Shown here in pieces: positions 11,301-24,400 of a DNA stretch of 64,000 nt (within the stretch, counting starts at the first letter, position 1; every line of letters starts with the position of its first letter). The notes below the pieces were generated by a model. It saw nothing but the letters and a program-made list of their open reading frames with translations, did no database searches and was not told where the DNA came from. A program made the translations under genes and the position numbers. The DNA comes from Pachyseris speciosa (taxonomy: Eukaryota; Cnidaria; Anthozoa; Scleractinia; Pachyseridae), in NCBI GenBank assembly GCA_016490735.1, contig JAEMWC010000366.1:515001-579000 (forward strand). Reading direction: 5' to 3'.

Positions 11301-13956
11301 TGTTTCTTACCGTACGAAGTATTTCTGAGGTTCCATTCTGTGTAAACAATCGTATTAACTGTCATATTTTAAATAAAAGGTATTTTATATGAGTAATTTT
11401 CATTTCAAATTTAGCTGTTTATTTCTTGTGATGTAGATGGTACTCCTAGCTTTGATGTTTAAACGTTTGAGGATACATTCCTTAACTGTGACCATTTAAG
11501 AATACAAACATATCAAGTCCTTCTTGCTTGTCAGTGCTACAATTTAAAACACGGTCAACTTTTGGTTCGCCCTGCGTGGATAACACTGACACACTAACAC
11601 TATAAATGCAAATTCTAGCTAGCTGCATGTACTCTGTGGTTCTAGCTTTCTGGAAGACCTATTGTATGTAAGCACCAATGTGACCTTGTTTTATTCGACG
11701 TTCTCCTTGTTGGTTAAGATTCTGGTTTGACAGTGACAATATCATGTTGACGCAGATGAGAATGATCAGACCATGCTATGTTATGCTGATGGATCGGCTA
11801 TAAAACACTGAGCTATACATTGAATAATTTTAACAGAAAATTGACGTACGGAATCAAAGGAGTGAACATGAACTACTTACAGACGCGTGATGAGAAAAAG
11901 TGAAGCCTTTACCAGATCACTCTACTAACTGACGTCAAGCACATAAGTGAATTTTGACATTCGACTTATCACAGCAGGTCAACTCACAATTGATGTTTGT
12001 AACCGAGTGTTTCTCGGTATCTTTTGAGTATAACTCCAGAAGTTAAGTCTAACGTTTCATTCTTGTCACCCCTCAATTGAAACTGCATGAGCTGTTCGTA
12101 TGAAAAATTTTGATTGACTTGTTGCTTATTTCTTATCCTATGAAAGGCATTTCTAGTTTTAGCGTTTGGAATGCAATCCTCAACATCGCTGTTTCCATTC
12201 AAGAAGAAATAAAACTTAGCCAGCAGTTTAGGCTGGCCTTGCTGCCTATTATTCCATTACATACGTCGGCAGCAATAATTCTCGCTATAAAAGGTGGTTA
12301 TAACTTGTAGAAAACTTATACAAATACTGAGAAAGAAACTTATGGCACATGGATCAAGGACTAAACCGGCCACGATCAACCTTCAGCAAGCAACGTTCTT
12401 TCGAACACAAGGAGAAATTGAATGATCTTTGCGAGAATTTTCAAACCGATTAAAAGCATCCGCGCAATTGTTTGGCTAGAAAAAGCACAGATCAAGTTTG
12501 TCTTGAGAGCAATAGCGTTTTGGGCGAACATAACTCATGGCGGGGCGGGAATTGTGCGGTTGCACTCTACTAGCAAGAAACAGTTTAAGATATGGAAGTT
12601 TTGTAGTCTCTCAATGTGTCCAATAATACATAGTATCTTAACCGAGACTTGGACGATCCTAGCAATCAAAGAACCTAATACGAGTCGTTGATTCTCCCAT
12701 GTGGCTCCGAGATTGAACAAACTCACGTGTTGCTAAATCCACACTAAGCGGGCTAACGATTAATGTGTACTCTTCAGCCTCTTCGAAAAACCTCATGTAC
12801 GTGTAAACCGCAAACTACACTCAATCCACAATTCTTAATTGAATGCTCACTTTATTGAATTAGAAGTATTTCGAACGCATCCAAGTTGACAATAATAATG
12901 ATGCTAAGTTTAAGGTTGCTCAGTCGTTGATGTAAATTATGTTGATGATTTGTCTACGGTATAAGGCTATAGACTACAATATTTTTTAACCAATTTTAAA
13001 AACGGGATCAAAGGAGTGAAAAGGAGAACTTACAGGCCATTGTTCTGTCTTCTGTCGACGAGAGAATTAACAAAACCTGAACGCTTTGCCGAAGATCACT
13101 ACGCAAAAAAGTACTGAGCCACATGGAAATGGCGACACGTAATCACTGCAACTTCACGTGATATTTCTATCAAGAGGGTTTTTAAGGAACGTGAGGTCAC
13201 ACCGCGGTAGTCAAGGGAAAAATAAAGTCACGCGCGTTTCAATGTATATACCAGCCCCCAAATGGAATCCGAAATAGTTTTTAAAACCTTTAAAGAAGTA
13301 TTTTCTCTATGTAAAAAGGCCTTTATTTCCTTCTTCAGAACTTTGGGATAACGTCCAAACTCAGAGACGCCTTCCGATCGTGCAACGTTAGAGCAATTTT
13401 TCATTTGACCTTGAAGCAAAACAAAAACAGGAAACGAACCGTCAGATGGCAATTGAATTGGTTTAGCGAACAAAAACAAAGTTTTGCGGCTTTTAGCGAA
13501 CTTGATGATTGGTCGAACGAGCAATGTTTTTATTCCTATTGATGTGTGTTCGTAAGCGGGAACGCGACTGAGGCATTGTGTGCATCAGTATTTTGACGGG
13601 AACATATTGCTTTATTGACTCTGGCGACCTCTAAAATAATAAAACAAAGTAAAAACCAAAATTCCGTAAAACCGAAATGTTACCACAGCAATTAAAGACA
13701 GAAATTTCTCGATCTACTAGCTAGGGCTTATTCTAAACATAGAACTAATATATTAAATGCACCGTCTTTCGAATTACAAAGTGGCTTTAGCTTACTTCAC
13801 TGGAAGACCACGCGAAATGTTTAATTGTGACCGTACCAGAAAAGAAAAAAAAAACCTTTGTTAATTCTTTTTATATTATGAAAGGTGTTCGTCATCGTGG
13901 TTTCAAATGATAGCTGAGTTAATCTTTTGTCTCACGATTGAGTCACAAAGATGTGG

Positions 13957-14001
13957 ATCGCGACGTTTCGACCGCTATACTGCTGGTCTTCATCAGGCGA
14001 T
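13957..14001 (-). ncRNA. PLE hammerhead ribozyme, intact, minus strand (unit 1)
   Basis: On the minus strand: stem I ATCGC (14001-13997), core CTGATGA (13996-13990), stem II GACC with GGTC, GAAA, ACGT stem III, cleavage after C, then GCGAT (13961-13957). Every core base needed by the hammerhead consensus is present. The minus-strand ORF tail ending VDTIA stops at the TGA inside the core. Confidence 0.85.
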
Positions 14002-14309
14002 GGTGTCGACTGGCTGCGTGTGAGTATAAGAAGCACCGTGGCTGGTGGTGATTGGTGCGTTTCGATCCTCGCTTAGGCTTTTGTTGATTGGAGGATTTCG
14101 ATCCTTGTCATTCAGACTAGAAATTGTTCCCTTAGCGGTCCGCTTTGGTACTGATCGGCTGTTGTGGTGTTTGATCGTGGGCAACCACGTTCCAGGAATT
14201 TCAATTCCACTGTCCCTGTTGATGTTGTTAGGGTGAAATCCTACGTCAATAGCCTCTTTAACCCTACGGGTGTACCAATGTGGGTCTCGGTCATGACAAA
14301 ACCATCAGT

Positions 14310-15071
14310 TATCTCTCATGAAAAGAAACACCTCTCATCGGTCCTTGTTTCCAACGGTTATCCGTTTTCGTTTGTAAAAAATCTTACGAAAACCAAGGAT
14401 TAACAACCACTAAAGAACCTGAACCCGAAATTAAATCTGCTGTGGTTCTGCCATACGCCAAAGGCACATCGGAGGCTCTTCGTCGTTGCCTACAACAACA
14501 AGGCATACGGACTGTTTTCAGATCTGACACAACTCTTACATCACACCTAGTGCGACCTAAGGACATTGTCGATCCAGTAAAACAAGACGGAGTAGTCTAC
14601 AAGATTCCCTGCGAATGTGGTAAGGTTTATATTGGAGAGACGGGAAGATCTATGCATGAACGGATTAAGGAATACGATAGAGACATACGGTTTGCTCGAA
14701 CCCAACCCTCCGCCCTTTCAGAACATAGCAACGCGACCGGACATTATCCGCTCTGGGACGAAGTTAAATTTATTGACCGAGACCCACACTGGTACACCCG
14801 TAGGGTTAAAGAGGCTATTCACATAAGGGATAGTGGATTTGAAATTCCTGAAGCGTGGATGCCCACGATCAAACTCCACAACAGTCGATCAGTACCAAAG
14901 CGGACCGCTGAGGGAACAATTTCTATTCTGAACGACAAGGATCGAAATCCTCCAATCAACAACAGCTTAAGCGAGGATCAGTCACGCAGCCAGTCGACAC
15001 CATCGCGTGATGAAGACCAGCAGTATAGCTGTCGAAACGTCGCGATCCACATCTTTGTGACTCAATCGTGA
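14310..15071 (+). pseudogene. PLE reverse transcriptase C-terminus and GIY-YIG endonuclease (unit 1)
   Basis: The frame ending at 14403 reads SHEKKHLSSVLVSNGYPFSF, typical of the end of PLE reverse transcriptase; it stops at TAA 14401. A shifted frame stays open to 15071. In the 209-residue ORF from 14442, GVVY (50-53), C57 and C59, YIGETGR (63-69), H95 and GH (100-101) form the PLE-type GIY-YIG endonuclease, followed by HWYTRRVKEA. Relative to the left arm it lacks the block after EAIHI that encodes the HPNNIN motif, and a later ~40 bp deletion shifts the tail, so translation runs through the ribozyme. The catalytic polymerase core is absent, so it is a dead fragment. Confidence 0.82.
15002..15046 (+). 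ncRNA. PLE hammerhead ribozyme, inactivated (unit 1)
   Basis: Same layout as the intact copies, but the core reads GTGATGA (15007-15013): the invariant C3 is G. Stem II is also damaged (GACC faces TGTC). The C3-G8 pair is essential in hammerheads, so this copy should not cleave. Confidence 0.8.
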
Positions 15072-18000
15072 GACAAAAGATTAACTCAGCTATCATCCGT
15101 AATTTCTCTCAAATGATAATTTCGCTCATAATCACACAGGCAGAGACGACTTAACAAAACTGGCTGACTCACCACCTGTAGATCTCAACGCAAGTATTTT
15201 TACTACAGCAAAAAATTTAAAACTTTTAGTGTCTGTCTATATAATCCTGGTGGCTGACGGCATTACATTTCACACCTTCGTCAGTGACAAAACTTGCTTA
15301 ATCGCCTAAAACCTAATACTTTGGACGCGAAAGGTGTTACACAGTCAAACCGAAATGTTGGTCTTCCATTTTACGTGGCAACTTTTTATCGTTAACGGGG
15401 TCGCCAAACTTCACTGGGCATTAATATGGAAAGACATAAGTCAGCCAATTCACGTGATTGACAACGTGACATTGAAAAGACCTTGCGGCAGTAACTTTCG
15501 GAAAAACTGCAAGCTGTTTGTTTACCACAACAAGCACAACTGGGGTTCGGAACATCAGCTTTACAATTGTTCTGTAAGAATTGAAGCGGGAACTTTGTAG
15601 CTGACTTAATACTTGATCTCATATACTTTTTGAAATAGGTGTTCAATCGATCGAAAGGGCAAGCAAAGGGTCATTGTGTACAGTCGGTGCTTGCCTTAAA
15701 TTAAAATCCGCACCAAACGTACAAAGCAGTTAAAACTGCCAAATGCAACACTGAATACAAACGATAAATGATTATCTGAATTGTAGACAACAGGTTTGAG
15801 CATGAAGGCTGGAGCTTAAAAGATAGGAAAAAAAATCTTAGCTTAAATAGCAACTCTACCTCAGCTCAATGTCCTCTAGAGTGTACCTCTGCATTTTGTA
15901 GTCGCACCCTCTAGTGCCACCTTGCATATATAGCTCCACTAAGTTTACTCTCGGGCTATTCTGTACTTTTAGATGGATAACCGAGGGAGCCAGGATGAAA
16001 ACGTGAGTATAACATGAGTCAAAGCAACGTTGATAAATGGTACAAACTAACAATATAATATCCTTCATATAACCGTGGACTTTGTCTGTTGAGTCAACTG
16101 TACTTCAAACTCGCACCCTTCTTATTCAACTCTTGGCATCCTTTGAAAAACTGTGAGTTCAGTTACCACAATAGAAGCCAATAACAACAAGAAAATGACG
16201 TCTGCGTACGTAAAATGGAATAAACAGTTTTATTTTACAAAACAACATTCACGGAACATAACACTGCCTTGCCTTCCATATTAAAATGTCCGATGATCTG
16301 CGTCACTTTGATTTAACTTTTCCGTCAGTCTTGCATTACAATTAACATAAAAACCTGCCTGCTGTGTATCTTTCTGTCCTGTTGTGATATTTGCATTTTC
16401 GTATCCTGCGAAATGAAAAGTATAACTTGATTTGCTCACTTACTAAAACACGCCATTAATGACTTAAAGATCCGTTCAAACTACTCGAAGAATATTTATA
16501 CTACAAGGTACTTATGACACAAGGACCGATGACTAAACCATAACTTTATATAACTTTAGGAATGCATCCTGCAAGGTCAGTTCACAGTTGAAGCAAGATG
16601 AATGATCACTCACTTTGCGAGCATTTGACTGCAGACCACCGTACACCTGAAGCATGGCGGCGAGTGTTTTGTTAGAAAGCATTAATCAGCTTGTTTTGCG
16701 AGCCAGAGCACTTTGGGTGAGAAACGGGGCGAGCAAAATGTTCATAGTCTACTAGCAGTAAAGAGCACTTTTAGATCATGTAGACTTTGCAATCTCACAG
16801 TATGCCCAATAATGTAAAGTACTCTCGCTACCCGCAACTCAGTCAACGATTGCTATAGTTGAACAAATTGACAAGTGTGCTTTCATGTTTGCATCGACAT
16901 TTGGATAACAGATTGGTGTTTATGGTGTTCGATAACTTTCAAAGAAAGAATGAATAAACATTGTAAAATGCCACCGCTCAAATCAAAGTTATTTTTAAGT
17001 ACATAGTTGCCACTTGTTTACTAATTATTGTTCAAAAGGTATCTTTACTCTTTCTGTGGATATAATCCTCACATCTGATTATTTAAGAGGTGTCAGATAC
17101 TGAGCAAAAATACTACTTTCTACTACTAATAAAAATAAAACTACAGTTATACCTGATTTTCCTATTAACAAGTTTGTCAAACTCAGGCTGTCCGAGGTGT
17201 TTCAAGCTGAAGTTATGAACAAAATTCATAAATGCAACCCTTCAAATAACAGGTTCCTCAGAGTTCCTGCCTTTTCGTGCTATACGAAGCAGTTTGAATT
17301 GAAATTTTCAAGGCTTCGAGTTAAACGTAATGTTTTTAATTGCGACAAGCCTATGGATACTGAACGTCGATAGAATTTCCTTACAAAGATAGGTAAACTT
17401 CAATATGCTTGTACGAAACGGGATGGGACTACATTTGGGGTAAGAATGTGAATGTAATCCAAACATGTTGCCACAAATAAAGTCAATATTTTCGTAGTTC
17501 CTCCCCGTAACAATGATTAAAGAAAAACAACTGTCGGCATAAAGTGCCACCACTCAGAATTAAGCAATCTGTAATGTACTAAATACTTCCCAGCTCGGAA
17601 TTGTTTGTTAAGCTTATATAATTATGAATGACTAATTGTCTAGTATCTGGAACAAAGTTTAATAAATCCTACAGTATACCCAATCTAATGAAAGCTAATG
17701 AAGAATATTTTTCAATATTTCAATCTGTTTCTTACCGTACGAAGTATTTCTGAGGTTCCATTCTGTGTAAACAATCGTATTAACTGTCATATTTTAAATA
17801 AAAGGTATTTTATATGAGTAATTTTCATTTCAAATTTAGCTGTTTATTTCTTGTGATGTAGATGGTACTCCTAGCTTTGATGTTTAAACGTTTGAGGATA
17901 CATTCCTTAACTGTGACCATTTAAGAATACAAACATATCAAGTCCTTCTTGCTTGTCAGTGCTACAATTTAAAACACGGTCAACTTTTGGTTCGCCCTGC

Positions 18001-20381
18001 GTGGATAACACTGACACACTAACACTATAAATGCAAATTCTAGCTAGCTGCATGTACTCTGTGGTTCTAGCTTTCTGGAAGACCTATTGTATGTAAGCAC
18101 CAATGTGACCTTGTTTTATTCGACGTTCTCCTTGTTGGTTAAGATTCTGGTTTGACAGTGACAATATCATGTTGACGCAGATGAGAATGATCAGACCATG
18201 CTATGTTATGCTGATGGATCGGCTATAAAACACTGAGCTATACATTGAATAATTTTAACAGAAAATTGACGTACGGAATCAAAGGAGTGAACATGAACTA
18301 CTTACAGACGCGTGATGAGAAAAAGTGAAGCCTTTACCAGATCACTCTACTAACTGACGTCAAGCACATAAGTGAATTTTGACATTCGACTTATCACAGC
18401 AGGTCAACTCACAATTGATGTTTGTAACCGAGTGTTTCTCGGTATCTTTTGAGTATAACTCCAGAAGTTAAGTCTAACGTTTCATTCTTGTCACCCCTCA
18501 ATTGAAACTGCATGAGCTGTTCGTATGAAAAATTTTGATTGACTTGTTGCTTATTTCTTATCCTATGAAAGGCATTTCTAGTTTTAGCGTTTGGAATGCA
18601 ATCCTCAACATCGCTGTTTCCATTCAAGAAGAAATAAAACTTAGCCAGCAGTTTAGGCTGGCCTTGCTGCCTATTATTCCATTACATACGTCGGCAGCAA
18701 TAATTCTCGCTATAAAAGGTGGTTATAACTTGTAGAAAACTTATACAAATACTGAGAAAGAAACTTATGGCACATGGATCAAGGACTAAACCGGCCACGA
18801 TCAACCTTCAGCAAGCAACGTTCTTTCGAACACAAGGAGAAATTGAATGATCTTTGCGAGAATTTTCAAACCGATTAAAAGCATCCGCGCAATTGTTTGG
18901 CTAGAAAAAGCACAGATCAAGTTTGTCTTGAGAGCAATAGCGTTTTGGGCGAACATAACTCATGGCGGGGCGGGAATTGTGCGGTTGCACTCTACTAGCA
19001 AGAAACAGTTTAAGATATGGAAGTTTTGTAGTCTCTCAATGTGTCCAATAATACATAGTATCTTAACCGAGACTTGGACGATCCTAGCAATCAAAGAACC
19101 TAATACGAGTCGTTGATTCTCCCATGTGGCTCCGAGATTGAACAAACTCACGTGTTGCTAAATCCACACTAAGCGGGCTAACGATTAATGTGTACTCTTC
19201 AGCCTCTTCGAAAAACCTCATGTACGTGTAAACCGCAAACTACACTCAATCCACAATTCTTAATTGAATGCTCACTTTATTGAATTAGAAGTATTTCGAA
19301 CGCATCCAAGTTGACAATAATAATGATGCTAAGTTTAAGGTTGCTCAGTCGTTGATGTAAATTATGTTGATGATTTGTCTACGGTATAAGGCTATAGACT
19401 ACAATATTTTTTAACCAATTTTAAAAACGGGATCAAAGGAGTGAAAAGGAGAACTTACAGGCCATTGTTCTGTCTTCTGTCGACGAGAGAATTAACAAAA
19501 CCTGAACGCTTTGCCGAAGATCACTACGCAAAAAAGTACTGAGCCACATGGAAATGGCGACACGTAATCACTGCAACTTCACGTGATATTTCTATCAAGA
19601 GGGTTTTTAAGGAACGTGAGGTCACACCGCGGTAGTCAAGGGAAAAATAAAGTCACGCGCGTTTCAATGTATATACCAGCCCCCAAATGGAATCCGAAAT
19701 AGTTTTTAAAACCTTTAAAGAAGTATTTTCTCTATGTAAAAAGGCCTTTATTTCCTTCTTCAGAACTTTGGGATAACGTCCAAACTCAGAGACGCCTTCC
19801 GATCGTGCAACGTTAGAGCAATTTTTCATTTGACCTTGAAGCAAAACAAAAACAGGAAACGAACCGTCAGATGGCAATTGAATTGGTTTAGCGAACAAAA
19901 ACAAAGTTTTGCGGCTTTTAGCGAACTTGATGATTGGTCGAACGAGCAATGTTTTTATTCCTATTGATGTGTGTTCGTAAGCGGGAACGCGACTGAGGCA
20001 TTGTGTGCATCAGTATTTTGACGGGAACATATTGCTTTATTGACTCTGGCGACCTCTAAAATAATAAAACAAAGTAAAAACCAAAATTCCGTAAAACCGA
20101 AATGTTACCACAGCAATTAAAGACAGAAATTTCTCGATCTACTAGCTAGGGCTTATTCTAAACATAGAACTAATATATTAAATGCACCGTCTTTCGAATT
20201 ACAAAGTGGCTTTAGCTTACTTCACTGGAAGACCACGCGAAATGTTTAATTGTGACCGTACCAGAAAAGAAAAAAAAAACCTTTGTTAATTCTTTTTATA
20301 TTATGAAAGGTGTTCGTCATCGTGGTTTCAAATGATAGCTGAGTTAATCTTTTGTCTCACGATTGAGTCACAAAGATGTGG

Positions 20382-20426
20382 ATCGCGACGTTTCGACCGC
20401 TATACTGCTGGTCTTCATCAGGCGAT
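20382..20426 (-). ncRNA. PLE hammerhead ribozyme, intact (unit 2)
   Basis: Same sequence as the unit 1 minus-strand ribozyme, with intact CTGATGA and GAAA core and paired stems I and II. Confidence 0.85.
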
Positions 20427-20734
20427 GGTGTCGACTGGCTGCGTGTGAGTATAAGAAGCACCGTGGCTGGTGGTGATTGGTGCGTTTCGATCCTCGCTTA
20501 GGCTTTTGTTGATTGGAGGATTTCGATCCTTGTCATTCAGACTAGAAATTGTTCCCTTAGCGGTCCGCTTTGGTACTGATCGGCTGTTGTGGTGTTTGAT
20601 CGTGGGCAACCACGTTCCAGGAATTTCAATTCCACTGTCCCTGTTGATGTTGTTAGGGTGAAATCTTACGTCAATAGCCTCTTTAACCCTACGGGTGTAC
20701 CAATGTGGGTCTCGGTCATGACAAAACCATCAGT

Positions 20735-21496
20735 TATCTCTCATGAAAAGAAACACCTCTCATCGGTCCTTGTTTCCAACGGTTATCCGTTTTCGTTTGT
20801 AAAAAATCTTACGAAAACCAAGGATTAACAACCACTAAAGAACCTGAACCCGAAATTAAATCTGCTGTGGTTCTGCCATACGCCAAAGGCACATCGGAGG
20901 CTCTTCGTCGTTGCCTACAACAACAAGGCATACGGACTGTTTTCAGATCTGACACAACTCTTACATCACACCTAGTGCGACCTAAGGACATTGTCGATCC
21001 AGTAAAACAAGACGGAGTAGTCTACAAGATTCCCTGCGAATGTGGTAAGGTTTATATTGGAGAGACGGGAAGATCTATGCATGAACGGATTAAGGAATAC
21101 GATAGAGACATACGGTTTGCTCGAACCCAACCCTCCGCCCTTTCAGAACATAGCAACGCGACCGGACATTATCCGCTCTGGGACGAAGTTAAATTTATTG
21201 ACCGAGACCCACACTGGTACACCCGTAGGGTTAAAGAGGCTATTCACATAAGGGATAGTGGATTTGAAATTCCTGAAGCGTGGATGCCCACGATCAAACT
21301 CCACAACAGTCGATCAGTACCAAAGCGGACCGCTGAGGGAACAATTTCTATTCTGAACGACAAGGATCGAAATCCTCCAATCAACAACAGCTTAAGCGAG
21401 GATCAGTCACGCAGCCAGTCGACACCATCGCGTGATGAAGACCAGCAGTATAGCTGTCGAAACGTCGCGATCCACATCTTTGTGACTCAATCGTGA
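20735..21496 (+). pseudogene. PLE RT C-terminus and GIY-YIG endonuclease (unit 2)
   Basis: Same broken coding fragment as in unit 1; the open frame 20867-21496 keeps YIGETGR, the CxC pair and the GH motif. The TAA at 20826 separates it from the RT tail. Confidence 0.82.
21427..21471 (+). ncRNA. PLE hammerhead ribozyme, inactivated (unit 2)
   Basis: Carries the same C3 to G change (GTGATGA) and the same stem II mismatch as unit 1, so the mutation predates the tandem amplification. Confidence 0.8.
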
Positions 21497-24400
21497 GACA
21501 AAAGATTAACTCAGCTATCATCCGTAATTTCTCTCAAATGATAATTTCGCTCATAATCACACAGGCAGAGACGACTTAACAAAACTGGCTGACTCACCAC
21601 CTGTAGATCTCAACGCAAGTATTTTTACTACAGCAAAAATTTTAAAACTTTTAGTGTCTGTCTATATAATCCTGGTGGCTGACGGCATTACATTTCACAC
21701 CTTCGTCAGTGACAAAACTTGCTTAATCGCCTAAAACCTAATACTTTGGACGCGAAAGGTGTTACACAGTCAAACCGAAATGTTGGTCTTCCATTTTACG
21801 TGGCAACTTTTTATCGTTAACGGGGTCGCCAAACTTCACTGGGCATTAATATGGAAAGACATAAGTCAGCCAATTCACGTGATTGACAACGTGACATTGA
21901 AAAGACCTTGCGGCAGTAACTTTCGGAAAAACTGCAAGCTGTTTGTTTACCACAACAAGCACAACTGGGGTTCGGAACATCAGCTTTACAATTGTTCTGT
22001 AAGAATTGAAGCGGGAACTTTGTAGCTGACTTAATACTTGATCTCATATACTTTTTGAAATAGGTGTTCAATCGATCGAAAGGGCAAGCAAAGGGTCATT
22101 GTGTACAGTCGGTGCTTGCCTTAAATTAAAATCCGCACCAAACGTACAAAGCAGTTAAAACTGCCAAATGCAACACTGAATACAAACGATAAATGATTAT
22201 CTGAATTGTAGACAACAGGTTTGAGCATGAAGGCTGGAGCTTAAAAGATAGGAAAAAAAATCTTAGCTTAAATAGCAACTCTACCTCAGCTCAATGTCCT
22301 CTAGAGTGTACCTCTGCATTTTGTAGGCGCACCCTCTAGTGCCACCTTGCATATATAGCTCCACTAAGTTTACTCTCGGGCTATTCTGTACTTTTAGATG
22401 GATAACCGAGGGAGCCAGGATGAAAACGTGAGTATAACATGAGTCAAAGCAACGTTGATAAATGGTACAAACTAACAATATAATATCCTTCATATAACCG
22501 TGGACCTTGTCTGTTGAGTCAACTGTACTTCAAACTCGCACCCTTCTTATTCAACTCTTGGCATCCTTTGAAAAACTGTGAGTTCAGTTACCACAATAGA
22601 AGCCAATAGCAACAAGAAAATGACGTCTGCGTACGTAAAATGGAATAAACAGTTTTATTTTACAAAACAACATTCACGGAACATAACACTGCCTTGCCTT
22701 CCATATTAAAATGTCCGATGATCTGCGTCACTTTGATTTAACTTTTCCGTCAGTCTTGCATTACAATTAACATAAAAACCTGCCTGCTGTGTATCTTTCT
22801 GTCCTGTTGTGATATTTGCATTTTCGTATCCTGCGAAATGAAAAGTATAACTTGATTTGCTCACTTACTAAAACACGCCATTAATGACTTAAAGATCCGT
22901 TCAAACTACTCGAAGAATATTTATACTACAAGGTACTTATGACACAAGGACCGATGACTAAACCATAACTTTATATAACTTTAGGAATGCATCCTGCAAG
23001 GTCAGTTCACAGTTGAAGCAAGATGAATGATCACTCACTTTGCGAGCATTTGACTGCAGACCACCGTACACCTGAAGCATGGCGGCGAGTGTTTTGTTAG
23101 AAAGCATTAATCAGCTTGTTTTGCGAGCCAGAGCACTTTGGGTGAGAAACGGGGCGAGCAAAATGTTCATAGTCTACTAGCAGTAAAGAGCACTTTTAGA
23201 TCATGTAGACTTTGCAATCTCACAGTATGCCCAATAATGTAAAGTACTCTCGCTACCCGCAACTCAGTCAACGATTGCTATAGTTGAACAAATTGACAAG
23301 TGTGCTTTCATGTTTGCATCGACATTTGGATAACAGATTGGTGTTTATGGTGTTCGATAACTTTCAAAGAAAGAATGAATAAACATTGTAAAATGCCACC
23401 GCTCAAATCAAAGTTATTTTTAAGTACATAGTTGCCACTTGTTTACTAATTATTGTTCAAAAGGTATCTTTACTCTTTCTGTGGATATAATCCTCACATC
23501 TGATTATTTAAGAGGTGTCAGATACTGAGCAAAAATACTACTTTCTACTACTAATAAAAATAAAACTACAGTTATACCTGATTTTCCTATTAACAAGTGT
23601 GTCAAACTCAGGCTGTCCGAGGTGTTTCAAGCTGAAGTTATGAACAAAATTCATAAATGCAACCCTTCAAATAACAGGTTCCTCAGAGTTCCTGCCTTTT
23701 CGTGCTATACGAAGCAGTTTGAATTGAAATTTTCAAGGCTTCGAGTTAAACGTAATGTTTTTAATTGCGACAAGCCTATGGATACTGAACGTCGATAGAA
23801 TTTCCTTACAAAGATAGGTAAACTTCAATATGCTTGTACGAAACGGGATGGGACTACATTTGGGGTAAGAATGTGAATGTAATCCAAACATGTTGCCACA
23901 AATAAAGTCAATATTTTCGTAGTTCCTCCCCGTAACAATGATTAAAGAAAAACAACTGTCGGCATAAAGTGCCACCACTCAGAATTAAGCAATCTGTAAT
24001 GTACTAAATACTTCCCAGCTCGGAATTGTTTGTTAAGCTTATATAATTATGAATGACTAATTGTCTAGTATCTGGAACAAAGTTTAATAAATCCTACAGT
24101 ATACCCAATCTAATGAAAGCTAATGAAGAATATTTTTCAATATTTCAATCTGTTTCTTACCGTACGAAGTATTTCTGAGGTTCCATTCTGTGTAAACAAT
24201 CGTATTAACTGTCATATTTTAAATAAAAGGTATTTTATATGAGTAATTTTCATTTCAAATTTAGCTGTTTATTTCTTGTGATGTAGATGGTACTCCTAGC
24301 TTTGATGTTTAAACGTTTGAGGATACATTCCTTAACTGTGACCATTTAAGAATACAAACATATCAAGTCCTTCTTGCTTGTCAGTGCTACAATTTAAAAC

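Larger units (their letters stand above)
13907..15096. mobile_element. PLE remnant with inverted arms (unit 1)
   Basis: Two copies of the PLE 3' end face each other. The left arm 13907-14298 lies on the minus strand and the right arm about 14775-15096 on the plus strand. The middle carries a 5'-truncated plus-strand ORF segment. The left arm keeps the longer coding tail (HPNNIN and SYTHTQPVDTIA) and an intact hammerhead; the right arm has two internal deletions and a broken hammerhead. Inverted partial copies flanking a truncated body are a usual PLE insertion structure. The element lies exactly where one repeat unit ends and the next begins. Confidence 0.82.
8911..15331 (+). repeat. Young tandem unit 1 (6421 bp)
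   Basis: The segment starting AGGTGTTACACAG recurs at 8911, 15332, 21757 and 28182. Unit 1 is 6421 bp long because its first ~740 bp differ slightly: it lacks a 5 bp AATAT-type insertion seen at about 16055 and has one extra base near 9027. From about 9650 it is practically identical to units 2 and 3. It contains AT-rich sequence with no convincing host gene, several module copies with TTCTAGCTTT, and the PLE remnant at 13907-15096. Confidence 0.93.
20332..21521. mobile_element. PLE remnant with inverted arms (unit 2)
   Basis: Exact counterpart of 13907-15096, displaced by 6425 bp, with the same arm structure, frameshift and truncation. The copy arose by tandem duplication of the host unit, not by a new insertion. 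Confidence 0.82.
15332..21756 (+). repeat. Young tandem unit 2 (6425 bp)
   Basis: Nearly identical to units 1 and 3. Distinguishing bases seen by eye include T at about 15902 (GTCGC instead of GGCGC), T at about 16081 (GGACTTTG instead of GGACCTTG) and, shared with unit 3, T at about 20666 where unit 1 has C. Identity above 99.8 percent suggests a very recent amplification or concerted evolution. Confidence 0.95.

Noticed and set aside
12422..12691. 89-residue open frame repeated in all three young units (MIFARIF...)
   Set aside because: Its conservation only reflects near-identity of the units. In D1 and D2 the frame is broken by small indels, so there is no sign of coding constraint.
13228..13524. 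98-residue minus-strand frame, partly kept in D1 and D2
   Set aside because: Parts survive as 60-80 residue frames, but the ends and frames differ between copies. It overlaps AT-rich repeat sequence and has no motif.
15334..15600. 88-residue frame at the start of each young unit (MLHSQTEMLVF...)
   Set aside because: The matching part of D2 (about 37540-37760) has frame-breaking deletions and a stop. No known domain.
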